In this document: positions 28,769 to 35,963 of the stretch, one piece after another
Layout: each line of letters opens with the position of its first letter
Numbering within the stretch: position 1 is the stretch's first letter
Origin: an uncultured Oscillospiraceae bacterium
GTDB taxonomy: Bacteria > Bacillota > Clostridia > Oscillospirales > Oscillospiraceae
Assembly (NCBI GenBank): GCA_934589145.1
Contig: CAKTNW010000017.1
Coordinates: forward strand, 1-35,963
DNA length: 35,963 nt
Direction of reading: 5' to 3'
Notes under the pieces: model-generated
Database searches by the model: none
The model's input: the letters and a program-made list of their open reading frames with translations, nothing else
Told to the model about the DNA's origin: nothing
Program-made: the position numbers and the translations under genes

Positions 28769-29671
28769 TTACGCCTTCAGGCAGCGCAGGACAGCCAGCA
28801 GGATGGAATAATACTTGCTGTCGGGGCTGTCGGCGCGGCTGGTGATGATCACAGGGCAGGAAGCGCCGCAGATGGTGCTGGCCACGGTCTTGCCGGCGAT
28901 GTAGGTCACGGCCTTGTACAGCACGTTGCCGATCTCGATGAAGGGCACCAGCAGAATGTCGGCCTGGCCGGCGACGGGATCCTTGATGGCCTTATGCTTC
29001 ACAGACTCCATGGAGATGGCGCCATCCAGGGCCAGAGGGCCGGTGACGACGCAGCCGGGGATGCCCCGCTCCTTGATGGCGGCGGCGCTGACGGTGGAGG
29101 GCATCTTCTCGGTGACGTTCTCCACGGCGGACAGGACGGCGACCTTGGGGCAGTCGTTGCCCAAGGCCTTGGCCACGGGCAGAGCGTTCTCCACGATGCC
29201 GATCTGGGTCTCGACGTCGGGGGCGATGTTGATGGCGGCGTCGGTGATCATGACGAAGCGGCCCTCATACTCGAACATACCCACCTGGCTCACCAGACGG
29301 CGGGCGCCCTCGGGGATCAGGCCGGTCTCACGGTTCAGGATGGCCTTGGCGAAGCTGGAGGTCTGCAGGATGCCCTTCATGGGGATGTCGGCCTTCCCTT
29401 CCTTCACCAGCTTGACAGCGATCTTGGCGGCTTCCAGCTCCTCGCCGTCGAAGTCCACGATCTCGTAATCGGCCTCGTTCTCGCCCATCTCGTGGAGCAT
29501 GTCGATGATCATGTCCTTCTTGCCGATCAGGGTACCTTCCACCACGCCCTTGCGCTTGGCATGGACAACGGCGCTCAGGGCGGGCTCGTCATGGGCGTTG
29601 GCCAGGGCGATACGCTTTTTCAGGTTCTGGCCCAGCACATAGGCTTCCATTTCTTTGAAAGTAGTAAACAT
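28769..29671 (-). CDS. ptb: Phosphate butyryltransferase (phosphate acetyl/butyryltransferase family)
   Basis: The 300-residue protein matches the Ptb/Pta family: GTLIGKKDMI, ADIPMKGILQTSSFAKAILN, the GMFEYEGRFVMITDAAINIA segment, VAVLSAVENV and the C-terminal CPVIITSRADSPDSKYYSI. It exchanges CoA for phosphate on butyryl-CoA or a related short acyl-CoA, giving acyl-phosphate for ATP formation. Ptb versus acetyl-specific Pta is judged by size and the SRADSPDSK motif. No butyrate kinase gene lies beside it in the window. The ATG follows GGAGG; it has its own promoter and terminator. Confidence 0.87.
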   Translation of the reverse strand: MFTTFKEMEAYVLGQNLKKRIALANAHDEPALSAVVHAKRKGVVEGTLIGKKDMIIDMLHEMGENEADYEIVDFDGEELEAAKIAVKLVKEGKADIPMKGILQTSSFAKAILNRETGLIPEGARRLVSQVGMFEYEGRFVMITDAAINIAPDVETQIGIVENALPVAKALGNDCPKVAVLSAVENVTEKMPSTVSAAAIKERGIPGCVVTGPLALDGAISMESVKHKAIKDPVAGQADILLVPFIEIGNVLYKAVTYIAGKTVASTICGASCPVIITSRADSPDSKYYSILLAVLRCLKA

Positions 29672-29733
29672 GTTTTGTTCCTCCGAAAATAAAGTGTTTT
29701 TTTCCTTCTATCTCTTATCACATTTACCCGCTT

Positions 29734-29762
29734 ATTATACACTCTTGGTTTTTCAAAAACAA
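29734..29762 (-). promoter_or_regulatory. SigA promoter of ptb
   Basis: Minus strand TTGTTT (29757-29762), 17 bp, consensus TATAAT (29734-29739). Confidence 0.65.
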
Positions 29763-29811
29763 CTAAAACAACAACATTTTTTCCACGATTTTCTATTTGG
29801 AAAAAGAGTTC

Positions 29812-29840
29812 TTGCCTTTGGGGCGAATTTACGGTATACT
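29812..29840 (+). promoter_or_regulatory. SigA promoter of the small membrane protein gene
   Basis: TTGCCT (29812-29817), 17 bp, TATACT (29835-29840). Confidence 0.65.
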
Positions 29841-29872
29841 ATACACATTGATTTATGTGGGAGGCTCTTTCT

Positions 29873-30181
29873 ATGGATGGTTTCTATTCGTTCCTGTTCT
29901 ACGGCCTGATCGCCGTGGGCGCTGTTCTGATCATTTCGCTGACCGTGCTGCGGATCGACTGGGCACGGCACCCGGAAAAGTACAAAAAAGACGTGGAAAA
30001 CTACGAGAAAGAGCAGTATTGGAAGAAGAAAAAGCAGGATCAGGAGGCCGCCATCAAGAAGGCCAAGGAGAAGGAAAAGGCCAAGAAGCGCCAGGCGCGG
30101 GTGGATAAGCTGAACCAGTACCGTGCCATCAACGGCAAGGGCCCGCTGGCGGAGAAAAATAAGCCCCGCAAGAAAAAGTAA
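29873..30181 (+). CDS. Small membrane protein with lysine/glutamate-rich coiled tail
   Basis: 102 residues: a single transmembrane helix (about 6-26, FLFYGLIAVGAVLIISLTVL), then WARHPEKYKKDVENYEKEQY. After that comes a long charged helix rich in Lys, Glu and Ala, and a basic finish PRKKK. The ATG at 29873 is chosen because GGGAGG precedes it. The charged half is probably a cytoplasmic coiled coil that could bind RNA, ribosomes or anionic lipid. It has its own promoter. No family was recognised. Confidence 0.75.
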   Translation: MDGFYSFLFYGLIAVGAVLIISLTVLRIDWARHPEKYKKDVENYEKEQYWKKKKQDQEAAIKKAKEKEKAKKRQARVDKLNQYRAINGKGPLAEKNKPRKKK

Positions 30182-30195
30182 TATGTCATAAGATC

Positions 30196-30237
30196 ATGAG
30201 GAGGAGTCCGGTACGGTGGTACCAGGCTCCTCCTCAT
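30196..30237. terminator. Hairpin between two convergent genes
   Basis: ATGAGGAGGAG (30196-30206) / CTCCTCCTCAT (30227-30237), with an inner GGTAC/GTACC pairing. No long T-run follows on either strand, so the strength is unclear. Confidence 0.55.
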
Positions 30238-30251
30238 TGTAAATCAGCCGA

Positions 30252-31205
30252 TTATTCCGCTCTCTGCGGGTTGGGTTTGCTGTGAAAATCGGTATAAGTA
30301 TAGTACGATTCGCGCTGGGGCTGATAATCTTCGCAAACAGCGCAGACATGGCGGGTGCGCTTTTCACGTTCTTGCGGATCCTCTGTATAGAAATGCAGAT
30401 CGCTCTTCTGGGTAATTGCGGCATCCTTGGTACAGAACACCTCATCCGGCGCGTTTCCCACGGGACACAGGTTGCCGTGCCGGCAGGTCAGGCAGCACTT
30501 GAATGTTACACTGTCGGGCAGTTGTGCCTGCAGATCCGAAAACGCATCCGCCCATGTGGTTCCGTCCCCGCGTCCCCAGTACTCAGCCCCTTCGTATTCA
30601 AGGCCCGCACTGACGAGCGGTTCATCTTCCTGCTCGTTATCGCAAATGATATGCACCGGGTTCTGGTGTTCGCCGTCAGGCGTGAGAAGTGTCAGATCAT
30701 AGGTATACTGCCGGATTTCCTCATACCACGCCTTTCGAGAAAATGCGTCCCACGCTATCAGCACATGGCAAAAGCCAAATCGTGCCTCAAAATACGGGTC
30801 TATGCCAGATATACCATCCAAGCGGAGTTGATTGTTTTCCCCGCTGAGGTCATGGTCTAACACGGTAATTCCTTCCCGCAGGCTGGTCAGAAACGCATCC
30901 GTCGCGGCTCCGTTCAAAAGGGCGATCCCTTCCGTGTTCAGCCTGTCATGCAGCGCGTCATCATACAACAAGAACGCCTTATTGTTATCGCCGAATCGTG
31001 TGTAAGAATGTATCTGGAACCCTTGGAAAGTCATTACCGCGGATTCGATCTCCATATCCGCATCATAGGGATTTTCCGGGATGCCCTTGTGCACATTCAG
31101 AAACCGCACGGAAAGACGCAGCGTATTGCCGTCGAAGCTCAGCAGGGAAAGCTCCGCGTCATGAAATTCAAATGGTGACAGCTGATCCTTTATGCAATAC
31201 TTCAT
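30252..31205 (-). CDS. Hypothetical protein with C-terminal cysteine cluster
   Basis: 317 residues, soluble. The N-terminal two-thirds is beta-rich (SPFEFHDAELSLLSFDGNTL is typical of small beta-sandwich DUFs). The last 90 residues hold CCLTCRHGNLCPVG, a further Cys in DEVFCTKD and CAVCEDYQP, in all at least seven cysteines that could bind zinc or an Fe-S cluster. The family was not identified with confidence. The ATG follows AGGAG, 21 bases after radA, so it is probably the third gene of the cwlD-radA operon. The function is unknown. Confidence 0.75.
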   Translation of the reverse strand: MKYCIKDQLSPFEFHDAELSLLSFDGNTLRLSVRFLNVHKGIPENPYDADMEIESAVMTFQGFQIHSYTRFGDNNKAFLLYDDALHDRLNTEGIALLNGAATDAFLTSLREGITVLDHDLSGENNQLRLDGISGIDPYFEARFGFCHVLIAWDAFSRKAWYEEIRQYTYDLTLLTPDGEHQNPVHIICDNEQEDEPLVSAGLEYEGAEYWGRGDGTTWADAFSDLQAQLPDSVTFKCCLTCRHGNLCPVGNAPDEVFCTKDAAITQKSDLHFYTEDPQEREKRTRHVCAVCEDYQPQRESYYTYTDFHSKPNPQRAE

Positions 31206-31226
31206 AAGTCGTTCTCCTGCGCGCGC

Positions 31227-32591
31227 TTACTTACCCTGCGCCAGGATGCGCAGCGCCTGGCCGATGTTGGCCACAGGCAGCAGCGTCAGGCCCGGAAGCG
31301 GTTTCAGCTCGCCCGAACGGTGGGCGGGGATCATGCACTGGGTAAAGCCCAGGCGATGCACCTCGGACAGGCGCTGCTCCAGGTGGTTGATGCTGCGCAC
31401 CTCGCCGGAGAGGCCGATCTCCCCCACCGCCGCCAGCGTGTCCGGCACCGCCTTGTCCAGATAGCTGGACGCCACAGCCACCACCGCCGCCAGATCCGCC
31501 GCGGGCTCCTCCAGCGTCAGGCCGCCGATGATGTTCAGATAGGTATCGCACTGGCTGACCTTCAGGCCGCCCCGCTTTTCCAGCACCGCCAGCAGCATGG
31601 AGGCACGGTTGTAGTCAAAGCCGTTGCTGGAGCGCAGGGGCTTCGAGCCCGCGGCAGGCGCGACCAGCGCCTGCACCTCCGCCAGCACCGGCCGTGCGCC
31701 CTCCATGGCGCAGGTCACGCAGGTACCGGGCGCGTCGGTAGGCCGTCCGGACAGCAGCATCTCGGAGGGATTCTCCACCTCCTTCAATCCGTGATCCATC
31801 ATCTCGAACACGCCGATCTCATTGGTGGCGCCGAAGCGGTTTTTCGCCGCCCGCAGGATGCGGTAGGTCATATGCTGGTCGCCCTCGAAGTACAGCACGC
31901 AGTCCACCATGTGCTCCAGCACCTTCGGCCCGGCGATGGCGCCCTCTTTATTGACGTGACCGATGACAAAAATGGTGATATTCTGGCTCTTGGCAAGCTG
32001 CATCAATGTTAAGGTACATTGCTTTACCTGCCCGATTCCGCCAGGGATACCGTCGCTGTCCTCGTTATACAGCGTCTGGATGGAGTCGATGATCAGCACA
32101 TCCGGCTTTTCCTGCTCGACACAGGCCAGCACGTCGCCCAACCGGGTCTCGGACAGCACAAGAAGGTTCCCGGTGTCCACCTGCAGACGCTTGGCCCGCA
32201 TCTTGAGCTGGCGGGTAGATTCCTCGCCGGAGACATAGAGCACCCGGGCAAACTGGCCCAAAGTCTGGCAGATCTGCAGCATCAGCGTGGATTTGCCGAT
32301 GCCCGGCGCGCCGCCCACCAGCACCAGTGAGCCTTTCACCGCGCCGCCGCCCAGTACACGATCCAGCTCTCCCATTCCGGTGGAAAAGCGGATCTCGTCC
32401 TCCTCTTCTAATGCTGTAATCGGATATGCCTTTACAAGCCTTGCGGCAGAAGGAATTTTCCCGTTACTCTTCGGCTTCTCCGCCTTCTGCTCCACCATGC
32501 AGTTCCACGCGCCGCAGACAGGGCACTTCCCTGCCCACTTGGGACTTTCACTGCCGCACTCGGTACAGAAATAGGTCGTTGTCTTTTTCAT
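31227..32591 (-). CDS. radA: DNA repair protein RadA/Sms
   Basis: The 454-residue protein has the full RadA plan. An N-terminal C4 zinc finger (FCTECGSESPKWAGKCPVCG) is followed by Walker A GGAPGIGKSTLML, Walker B VLIIDSIQTLY, the RadA-specific KNRFG motif (AAKNRFGATNEIG) and a C-terminal Lon-like domain. RadA is a hexameric helicase that extends heteroduplex in recombination. The start is ATG 32591 or GTG 32600; an AGGTGA SD favours the ATG. It lies 13 bases after cwlD. Confidence 0.96.
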   Translation of the reverse strand: MKKTTTYFCTECGSESPKWAGKCPVCGAWNCMVEQKAEKPKSNGKIPSAARLVKAYPITALEEEDEIRFSTGMGELDRVLGGGAVKGSLVLVGGAPGIGKSTLMLQICQTLGQFARVLYVSGEESTRQLKMRAKRLQVDTGNLLVLSETRLGDVLACVEQEKPDVLIIDSIQTLYNEDSDGIPGGIGQVKQCTLTLMQLAKSQNITIFVIGHVNKEGAIAGPKVLEHMVDCVLYFEGDQHMTYRILRAAKNRFGATNEIGVFEMMDHGLKEVENPSEMLLSGRPTDAPGTCVTCAMEGARPVLAEVQALVAPAAGSKPLRSSNGFDYNRASMLLAVLEKRGGLKVSQCDTYLNIIGGLTLEEPAADLAAVVAVASSYLDKAVPDTLAAVGEIGLSGEVRSINHLEQRLSEVHRLGFTQCMIPAHRSGELKPLPGLTLLPVANIGQALRILAQGK

Positions 32592-32604
32592 TCGTATCAC
32601 CTGT

Positions 32605-33315
32605 TTACTGATATTGCAGATAGCCGCAGCCGATGGCCGCCGCCAGCTTCGTCTGATATTCCCCTGTCAGCAGCAGCGCCGTCTCGCCGCTGTTGCTGAG
32701 AAAGCCGCACTCCACCAGGATCGCCGGGCACTGGGCATGGGCCATGATGTAAATGTCGCTGCCGATGGGCTTTGACGTCTTCTCGTTCCCTATGTTTACC
32801 GTCTCATTCAGCGCCTGCTGGACAGTCACCGCGCAGGTGTCGCTTCCGGCCACGGTGCCATAAAACACCTGCGCGCCGTGGACGCCGGGATGACCCGGCA
32901 GCGTATTCTGATGGATGCTGATCAGGCGGCCGTTGGCAATGCTGTTGATCAGCGCCACGCGGTTTTTCGTATCGCTGACCTTCTCCTTGCGCAGCGAGGT
33001 GCTGTCCGGATCAGCCAGGGATGCCTCGCCGGTACGGGTCAGCACTGTCCGGCAGCCCATCAGGGCAAAGAAATCCCGCAGCCGCAGCACGATCGCCAGG
33101 TTGACGCCGCTCTCCGGCGTGCCGTCCGCCGAGACCGCGCCGCCGTCCGAGCCGCCGTGTCCGGCATCCAGGATAATGACCTCATCTGCCGGAAGCTGCG
33201 AATAGGAGAAGGCCGGAACCGCCGCCGGTCTGACGATCATCGACAGCAGGCTCACCACCGCCAGCAGCAGCGCCGCCGCACCGGCGATCCGTTTTCTGCG
33301 GAGCAACAGGATCAT
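32605..33315 (-). CDS. cwlD: CwlD, spore cortex N-acetylmuramoyl-L-alanine amidase
   Basis: The 236-residue protein has a signal anchor (about 9-31) and an Amidase_3 domain. Zinc ligands appear in IILDAGHGGSDGG and ISIHQNT, with the catalytic Glu in ILVECGFLSN. The length and the single domain without wall-binding repeats match CwlD. It strips peptides from muramic acid in the cortex so that muramic-delta-lactam can form, which germination enzymes need. ATG 33315 has AAGGGG at 7 bases; GTG 33318 is possible. A SigE-type promoter lies upstream. It heads the operon with radA. Confidence 0.9.
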   Translation of the reverse strand: MILLLRRKRIAGAAALLLAVVSLLSMIVRPAAVPAFSYSQLPADEVIILDAGHGGSDGGAVSADGTPESGVNLAIVLRLRDFFALMGCRTVLTRTGEASLADPDSTSLRKEKVSDTKNRVALINSIANGRLISIHQNTLPGHPGVHGAQVFYGTVAGSDTCAVTVQQALNETVNIGNEKTSKPIGSDIYIMAHAQCPAILVECGFLSNSGETALLLTGEYQTKLAAAIGCGYLQYQ

Positions 33316-33336
33316 CACAACACCCCTTTCCGGGAC

Positions 33337-33365
33337 AATCTATGATGGATCCTCCGTTTATATGC
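33337..33365 (-). promoter_or_regulatory. Candidate SigE promoter of cwlD
   Basis: Minus strand GCATATA (33359-33365, six of seven bases of GHATATT), 14 bp, CATAGATT (33337-33344, seven of eight of CATACANT). A short leader leads directly to the cwlD SD. Confidence 0.6.
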
Positions 33366-33468
33366 ATTGTAGCACAGAAAATTGCAAAAAGAAATCCCCA
33401 GTTTGACGCCGGGCGCATATACTGGCATGAGCCGGAACCGGCTTAACGATGCTTAAAGGAGGAAAACC

Positions 33469-34017
33469 TTGTTGTATATGGAACGTTCGATTGCAAGCGG
33501 GCCGCTGGAGGAGCAGGCAAATCAGCCCAGCACGCCGTCAGCGGCACCCGCGAGAAACGGGGCTGACGTGATGCCGCTTCAGGAGGCCGCTGCCTGTGGC
33601 GGGATAAACGGCAGTCTGCCGGGGATCTGCGCCCAAATGGCCTTCCCCTATATCCCCATGCAGGACATGAACCCCAAGCGCTACGATAACCGCGAGGCCC
33701 TGCAGCGGGGCACGCTGTTTCCGGGGCTGGATCTTCCCTTCCACAGAGAGCTGAAGACCCGCTTCCCTGCCGCCAACACCCACCTGTCCGAGCTGATGGC
33801 GCTGGACTTCGCCATTGATGAGCTGGGGCTCTATCTGACCACCCACCGGGACGATCAGGAGGCGCTGGCGCTGTACTGGAACTATATCCGTCTTGGGCAG
33901 GAGGGTCGCAGACGGTACGAGGAGATGCACGGGCCGCTGTTCCAGACGGACATTACAGAGGGCTCTTTCAAGTGGCTGGATGACCCATGGCCCTGGGACG
34001 AAGGAGGGAACGAGTAA
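33469..34017 (+). CDS. CotJA-CotJB fusion, spore coat protein
   Basis: The 182-residue product joins two coat proteins that are usually separate genes. Residues about 58-87 carry the CotJA pattern (PYIPMQDMNPKRYDNREALQ, RGTLFPGLDLPF). Residues about 105-182 match CotJB (MALDFAIDELGLYLTTHRDD, ALYWNYIRLGQEGRRRYEEM, WLDDPWPWDEGG). The first about 55 residues are low-complexity. The start is TTG at 33469 with AAAGGAGG; ATG 33478 is too far from the SD. It overlaps cotJC (TAATG). CATATACT (33416-33423) may be a mother-cell -10, without a clear -35. Confidence 0.85.
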   Translation: MLYMERSIASGPLEEQANQPSTPSAAPARNGADVMPLQEAAACGGINGSLPGICAQMAFPYIPMQDMNPKRYDNREALQRGTLFPGLDLPFHRELKTRFPAANTHLSELMALDFAIDELGLYLTTHRDDQEALALYWNYIRLGQEGRRRYEEMHGPLFQTDITEGSFKWLDDPWPWDEGGNE

Positions 34018-34613
34018 TGTTTGTCTATGAGAAAAAGCTGCAATACCCGGTGAAGATCAAAAACACCAATCCCAAGCTGGCCGCGCTGATCATCAGTCAA
34101 TATGGTGGCCCAGACGGGGAGCTCGGCGCCTCTCTGCGGTATCTCAGCCAGCGCTACTCCATGCCCTATCCGGAGCTGAAGGGCCTGCTGACCGACATCG
34201 GCACAGAGGAGCTGGGGCATCTGGAGATGATCGGCACCATCGTGCACCAGCTGACCCGGAATCTCAGCGAGGAGGACATCAAGCAGGGCGGCTTCGACGC
34301 CTATTTCGTGGATCACACCGCGGGCGTCTACCCCACGGCGGCCTCCGGCTTCCCGTGGAACGCCGCATCCATGGCGGTCAAGGGCGACCTGATTGCCGAT
34401 CTGACGGAGGATCTGGCCGCCGAGCAGAAGGCCCGCGTCACCTATGACAACATCCTGCGGCTCAGTGACGACCCGGACGTCAACGATGTCATCAAGTTCC
34501 TGCGGGCCCGTGAGATCGTGCATTTCCAGCGCTTTGGCGAGGGCCTGCGCCTTGCCCGGGAGCGGATGGATCAGAAGAATCTCTACTATATCAACCCAAG
34601 CTTCGACGCGTAA
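34017..34613 (+). CDS. cotJC: CotJC, spore coat manganese catalase family protein
   Basis: The 198-residue protein is CotJC over its full length: MFVYEKKLQYPVKI at the start, then LSQRYSMPYPELKGLLTDIG, TEELGHLEMIGTIVHQL (Glu and His ligands of the dimanganese site) and the second ligand set in AEQKARVTYDN and REIVHFQRFGEGL. It is a mother-cell coat protein with likely peroxide-removing activity. Its start overlaps the stop of the CotJA-CotJB gene, with AAGGAGG inside that gene. Confidence 0.94.
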   Translation: MFVYEKKLQYPVKIKNTNPKLAALIISQYGGPDGELGASLRYLSQRYSMPYPELKGLLTDIGTEELGHLEMIGTIVHQLTRNLSEEDIKQGGFDAYFVDHTAGVYPTAASGFPWNAASMAVKGDLIADLTEDLAAEQKARVTYDNILRLSDDPDVNDVIKFLRAREIVHFQRFGEGLRLARERMDQKNLYYINPSFDA

Positions 34614-34614
34614 G

Positions 34615-34648
34615 GAAAGCCCCGGCTCAGTTTTTAGCCGGGGCTTTC
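34615..34648 (+). terminator. Terminator of the cotJ operon
   Basis: GAAAGCCCCGGCT (34615-34627) / AGCCGGGGCTTTC (34636-34648), 8-base loop, TT following. Confidence 0.88.
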
Positions 34649-34693
34649 TTCATAGCGAAGATAATAAGCCAAATGATTCGCGCCAATTTTTTG

Positions 34694-34722
34694 TTTTCAA
34701 AGCCTGTTTTCTATGGTATAAT
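34694..34722 (+). promoter_or_regulatory. Promoter of the HipA-like gene
   Basis: Weak TTTTCA (34694-34699), 17 bp, consensus TATAAT (34717-34722) with TGG before it; the extended -10 probably compensates for the poor -35. Confidence 0.6.
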
Positions 34723-34751
34723 GTACCTATTCTTTAGAAAGGCGGAACACA

Positions 34752-35888
34752 ATGGAGTATATTCTGAAACAATTTGATAAGCCGTTGCTCAATTTTTCCG
34801 CCACAACGGACACCAGCGAGCCGGAGATTCAGATTCTTTGGATCGACGAAGACAGCAGAAGCCTGCTGCCGCTGGATCTGACGCTGACGCCGGAGGGTTT
34901 GAGCCGTTGGCTGCGCCGCCGCACGATTCCCAAGAACCGCGCCTATGTTCACAATCTGCTGGCAAAATGCGGCTTGCATCTAAACCGTCCGCTGTCTATT
35001 ATCAATATTTGTAAAGGTTTATCCCTTAACGATTGCTATTGGGTCGTGCAGGAGGATAACGGCGATATTTTTGAGAAAGTTAACCTCTACGATAATCCCT
35101 TCAGCAATGTGCTGGCTGAGCTGGCCTTTACCGGATACGGCAGCAGCCTGCGCTCCTCCCTGTTCTCCAGCCCGGAGTTCACCACAAACGGGATGCTGCG
35201 TAAGTGCTGGCGGCGGATCAGCGGCAAGATCTATCTCTATAAGGGCGGCACTGAGGGCGCGTCCAACACAGGCTTTGAGCCGTACTCGGAGTTTTACGCC
35301 GCGCAGATCGCCGCCGCCATGGGCGTTCAGGCAATTCCCTATGGCCTCTCCCGTTGGAAGGGCGTTCTCTGCTCCGTCTGCGAGCTTTTCACCAGCAAGG
35401 AGTATTCCTACATTCCCGTGGGCCATCTCGTCACCAAGGGCGGTATGGACGCCGTTAAGGCATATTACGAGAGTCTCGGCCCGGAGTTCACCGCAGCGCT
35501 GCGTGAAATGCTGGTGTTCGACGCTGTGATCTGCAATGTGGATCGCCACTTCGGAAACTTCGGCGTGATGGTGGACAATCGGACGAATACCGTTGTCTCC
35601 CCTGCCCCGCTGTTCGACCACGGCAATTCGCTGTTCAATTTCGCCGGTATGGATGCCTGGTCAAGCGACGCGGCGCTGGAGGAATACATCGAAACGCTGG
35701 CTCCCAGCGTATACGATGATTTCCTTGGCACGGCAAAAAGTGTTCTGACGCCGGAACTGCGGGAAAAGCTGCAGCATCTGCTGACGTTCCGTTTCAAGAA
35801 GCACCCAAGGTATAACTTACCCGCCAAGCGCCTGCGGATGATCGAAAAGCAAGTACAGAAACGGGCGAGAGCTTTGTTGGATATGTAA
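34752..35888 (+). CDS. HipA-like (CtkA-type) protein kinase, no antitoxin beside it
   Basis: The 378-residue protein carries the HipA C-terminal kinase signatures. KIYLYKGGTE fits the ATP-binding Lys segment, FDAVICNVDRHFGNFGVMVD is the catalytic loop (N-x-D-R-H-x-x-N-x-G), and PLFDHGNSLF fills the DFG position. The N-terminal part (about 1-110) differs from the HipA N-domain. HipA kinases phosphorylate tRNA synthetases or other targets and are usually blocked by a HipB repressor; none is encoded in the 140 bp upstream, nor in what is visible downstream. The leader and first codons are more AT-rich than neighbouring genes, hinting at transfer. The start has a weak AAAGGCGG site. The target is unknown. 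Confidence 0.75.
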   Translation: MEYILKQFDKPLLNFSATTDTSEPEIQILWIDEDSRSLLPLDLTLTPEGLSRWLRRRTIPKNRAYVHNLLAKCGLHLNRPLSIINICKGLSLNDCYWVVQEDNGDIFEKVNLYDNPFSNVLAELAFTGYGSSLRSSLFSSPEFTTNGMLRKCWRRISGKIYLYKGGTEGASNTGFEPYSEFYAAQIAAAMGVQAIPYGLSRWKGVLCSVCELFTSKEYSYIPVGHLVTKGGMDAVKAYYESLGPEFTAALREMLVFDAVICNVDRHFGNFGVMVDNRTNTVVSPAPLFDHGNSLFNFAGMDAWSSDAALEEYIETLAPSVYDDFLGTAKSVLTPELREKLQHLLTFRFKKHPRYNLPAKRLRMIEKQVQKRARALLDM

Positions 35889-35891
35889 TCA

Positions 35892-35916
35892 AAACCTCCG
35901 GCTAAGCCGGAGGTTT
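35892..35916 (+). terminator. Terminator of the HipA-like gene
   Basis: AAACCTCCGGC (35892-35902) / GCCGGAGGTTT (35906-35916), followed by GACC. Confidence 0.8.
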
Positions 35917-35920
35917 GACC

Positions 35921-35963
35921 AGGCCCTATAAGGGCCTATTACTGGCAAGCCCCTCAAGGGGCA
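35921..35963. repeat. Two further compact hairpins at the window edge
   Basis: AGGCCCT (35921-35927) / AGGGCCT (35931-35937) and GCCCC (35949-35953) / GGGGC (35958-35962) follow the terminator closely. Three hairpins in 70 bp could be a repeat element or an RNA structure; the window ends before this can be judged. Confidence 0.4.

Overview
This window looks like the chromosome of an endospore-forming, strictly anaerobic clostridium with high-GC coding sequence, most like the Oscillospiraceae (Oscillibacter, Dysosmobacter or Flavonifractor type). The spore gene set supports this: sigG, ylmC/ymxH, spoVM, sipL, spoIVA, cwlD and cotJ. SipL with a LysM domain is a clostridial trait. A pyrophosphate-type phosphofructokinase, phosphate butyryltransferase, a 2-hydroxyacyl-CoA dehydratase system and a clostridial enoate reductase point to fermentative energy metabolism. 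The genus is an inference from gene content, not from a marker-gene comparison.

Layout. 1-2560: the 5' part of a CstA-type carbon starvation transporter, a rhomboid protease and an endonuclease/exonuclease/phosphatase-fold protein. Between the last two lies a 274-bp MITE-like element with 25-bp terminal inverted repeats and flanking TA dinucleotides. 2610-3850: sigG and ylmC, divergent. 3900-5850: rpsB-tsf. 5815-11560: a six-gene minus-strand operon with two 2-hydroxyacyl-CoA dehydratase (BCR/HAD) family subunits, their ATP-dependent activator, a CooC-type ATPase, a 55-residue membrane protein and a free-standing homologue of the middle domain of acetyl-CoA synthase. A three-module enoate reductase (11674-13950) is divergent from it. 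14069-19339: a spore-envelope block holding a small membrane protein, the 24-residue SpoVM, SipL and SpoIVA, interrupted by a choloylglycine-hydrolase/penicillin-acylase family enzyme and a TetR regulator on the other strand. 19377-22680: coaX, PPi-phosphofructokinase and class II aldolase; the last two share a divergent control region with a 43-bp near-perfect palindrome. 22679-24000: ECF sigma factor and zinc-finger anti-sigma factor. 24061-26490: split transketolase, a DUF937-like protein and a zinc-ribbon gene broken by an in-frame TAG. 26588-28770: an amidase-fold protein, a Xer-like tyrosine recombinase and a 614-bp gene-poor segment with loxP-like inverted repeats, an 18-bp direct repeat and two decayed CRISPR-like repeats. 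28769-35963: ptb, a small membrane protein, the cwlD-radA-hypothetical operon, a cotJA-cotJB fusion with cotJC, and an orphan HipA-like kinase.

How the genes fit together. SpoVM, SipL and SpoIVA build the base layer of the coat around the forespore, CwlD modifies the cortex and CotJ proteins join the coat. SigE-like promoters (14-bp spacing) can be read before sipL, spoIVA and cwlD, and a SigF/SigG-like one before sigG. The best candidate for an undescribed system is the 5.8-11.6 kb operon. It pairs an ATP-driven radical dehydratase/reductase with a CooC metal-insertion ATPase and an isolated acetyl-CoA-synthase domain, yet no CO dehydrogenase or complete acetyl-CoA synthase lies nearby.
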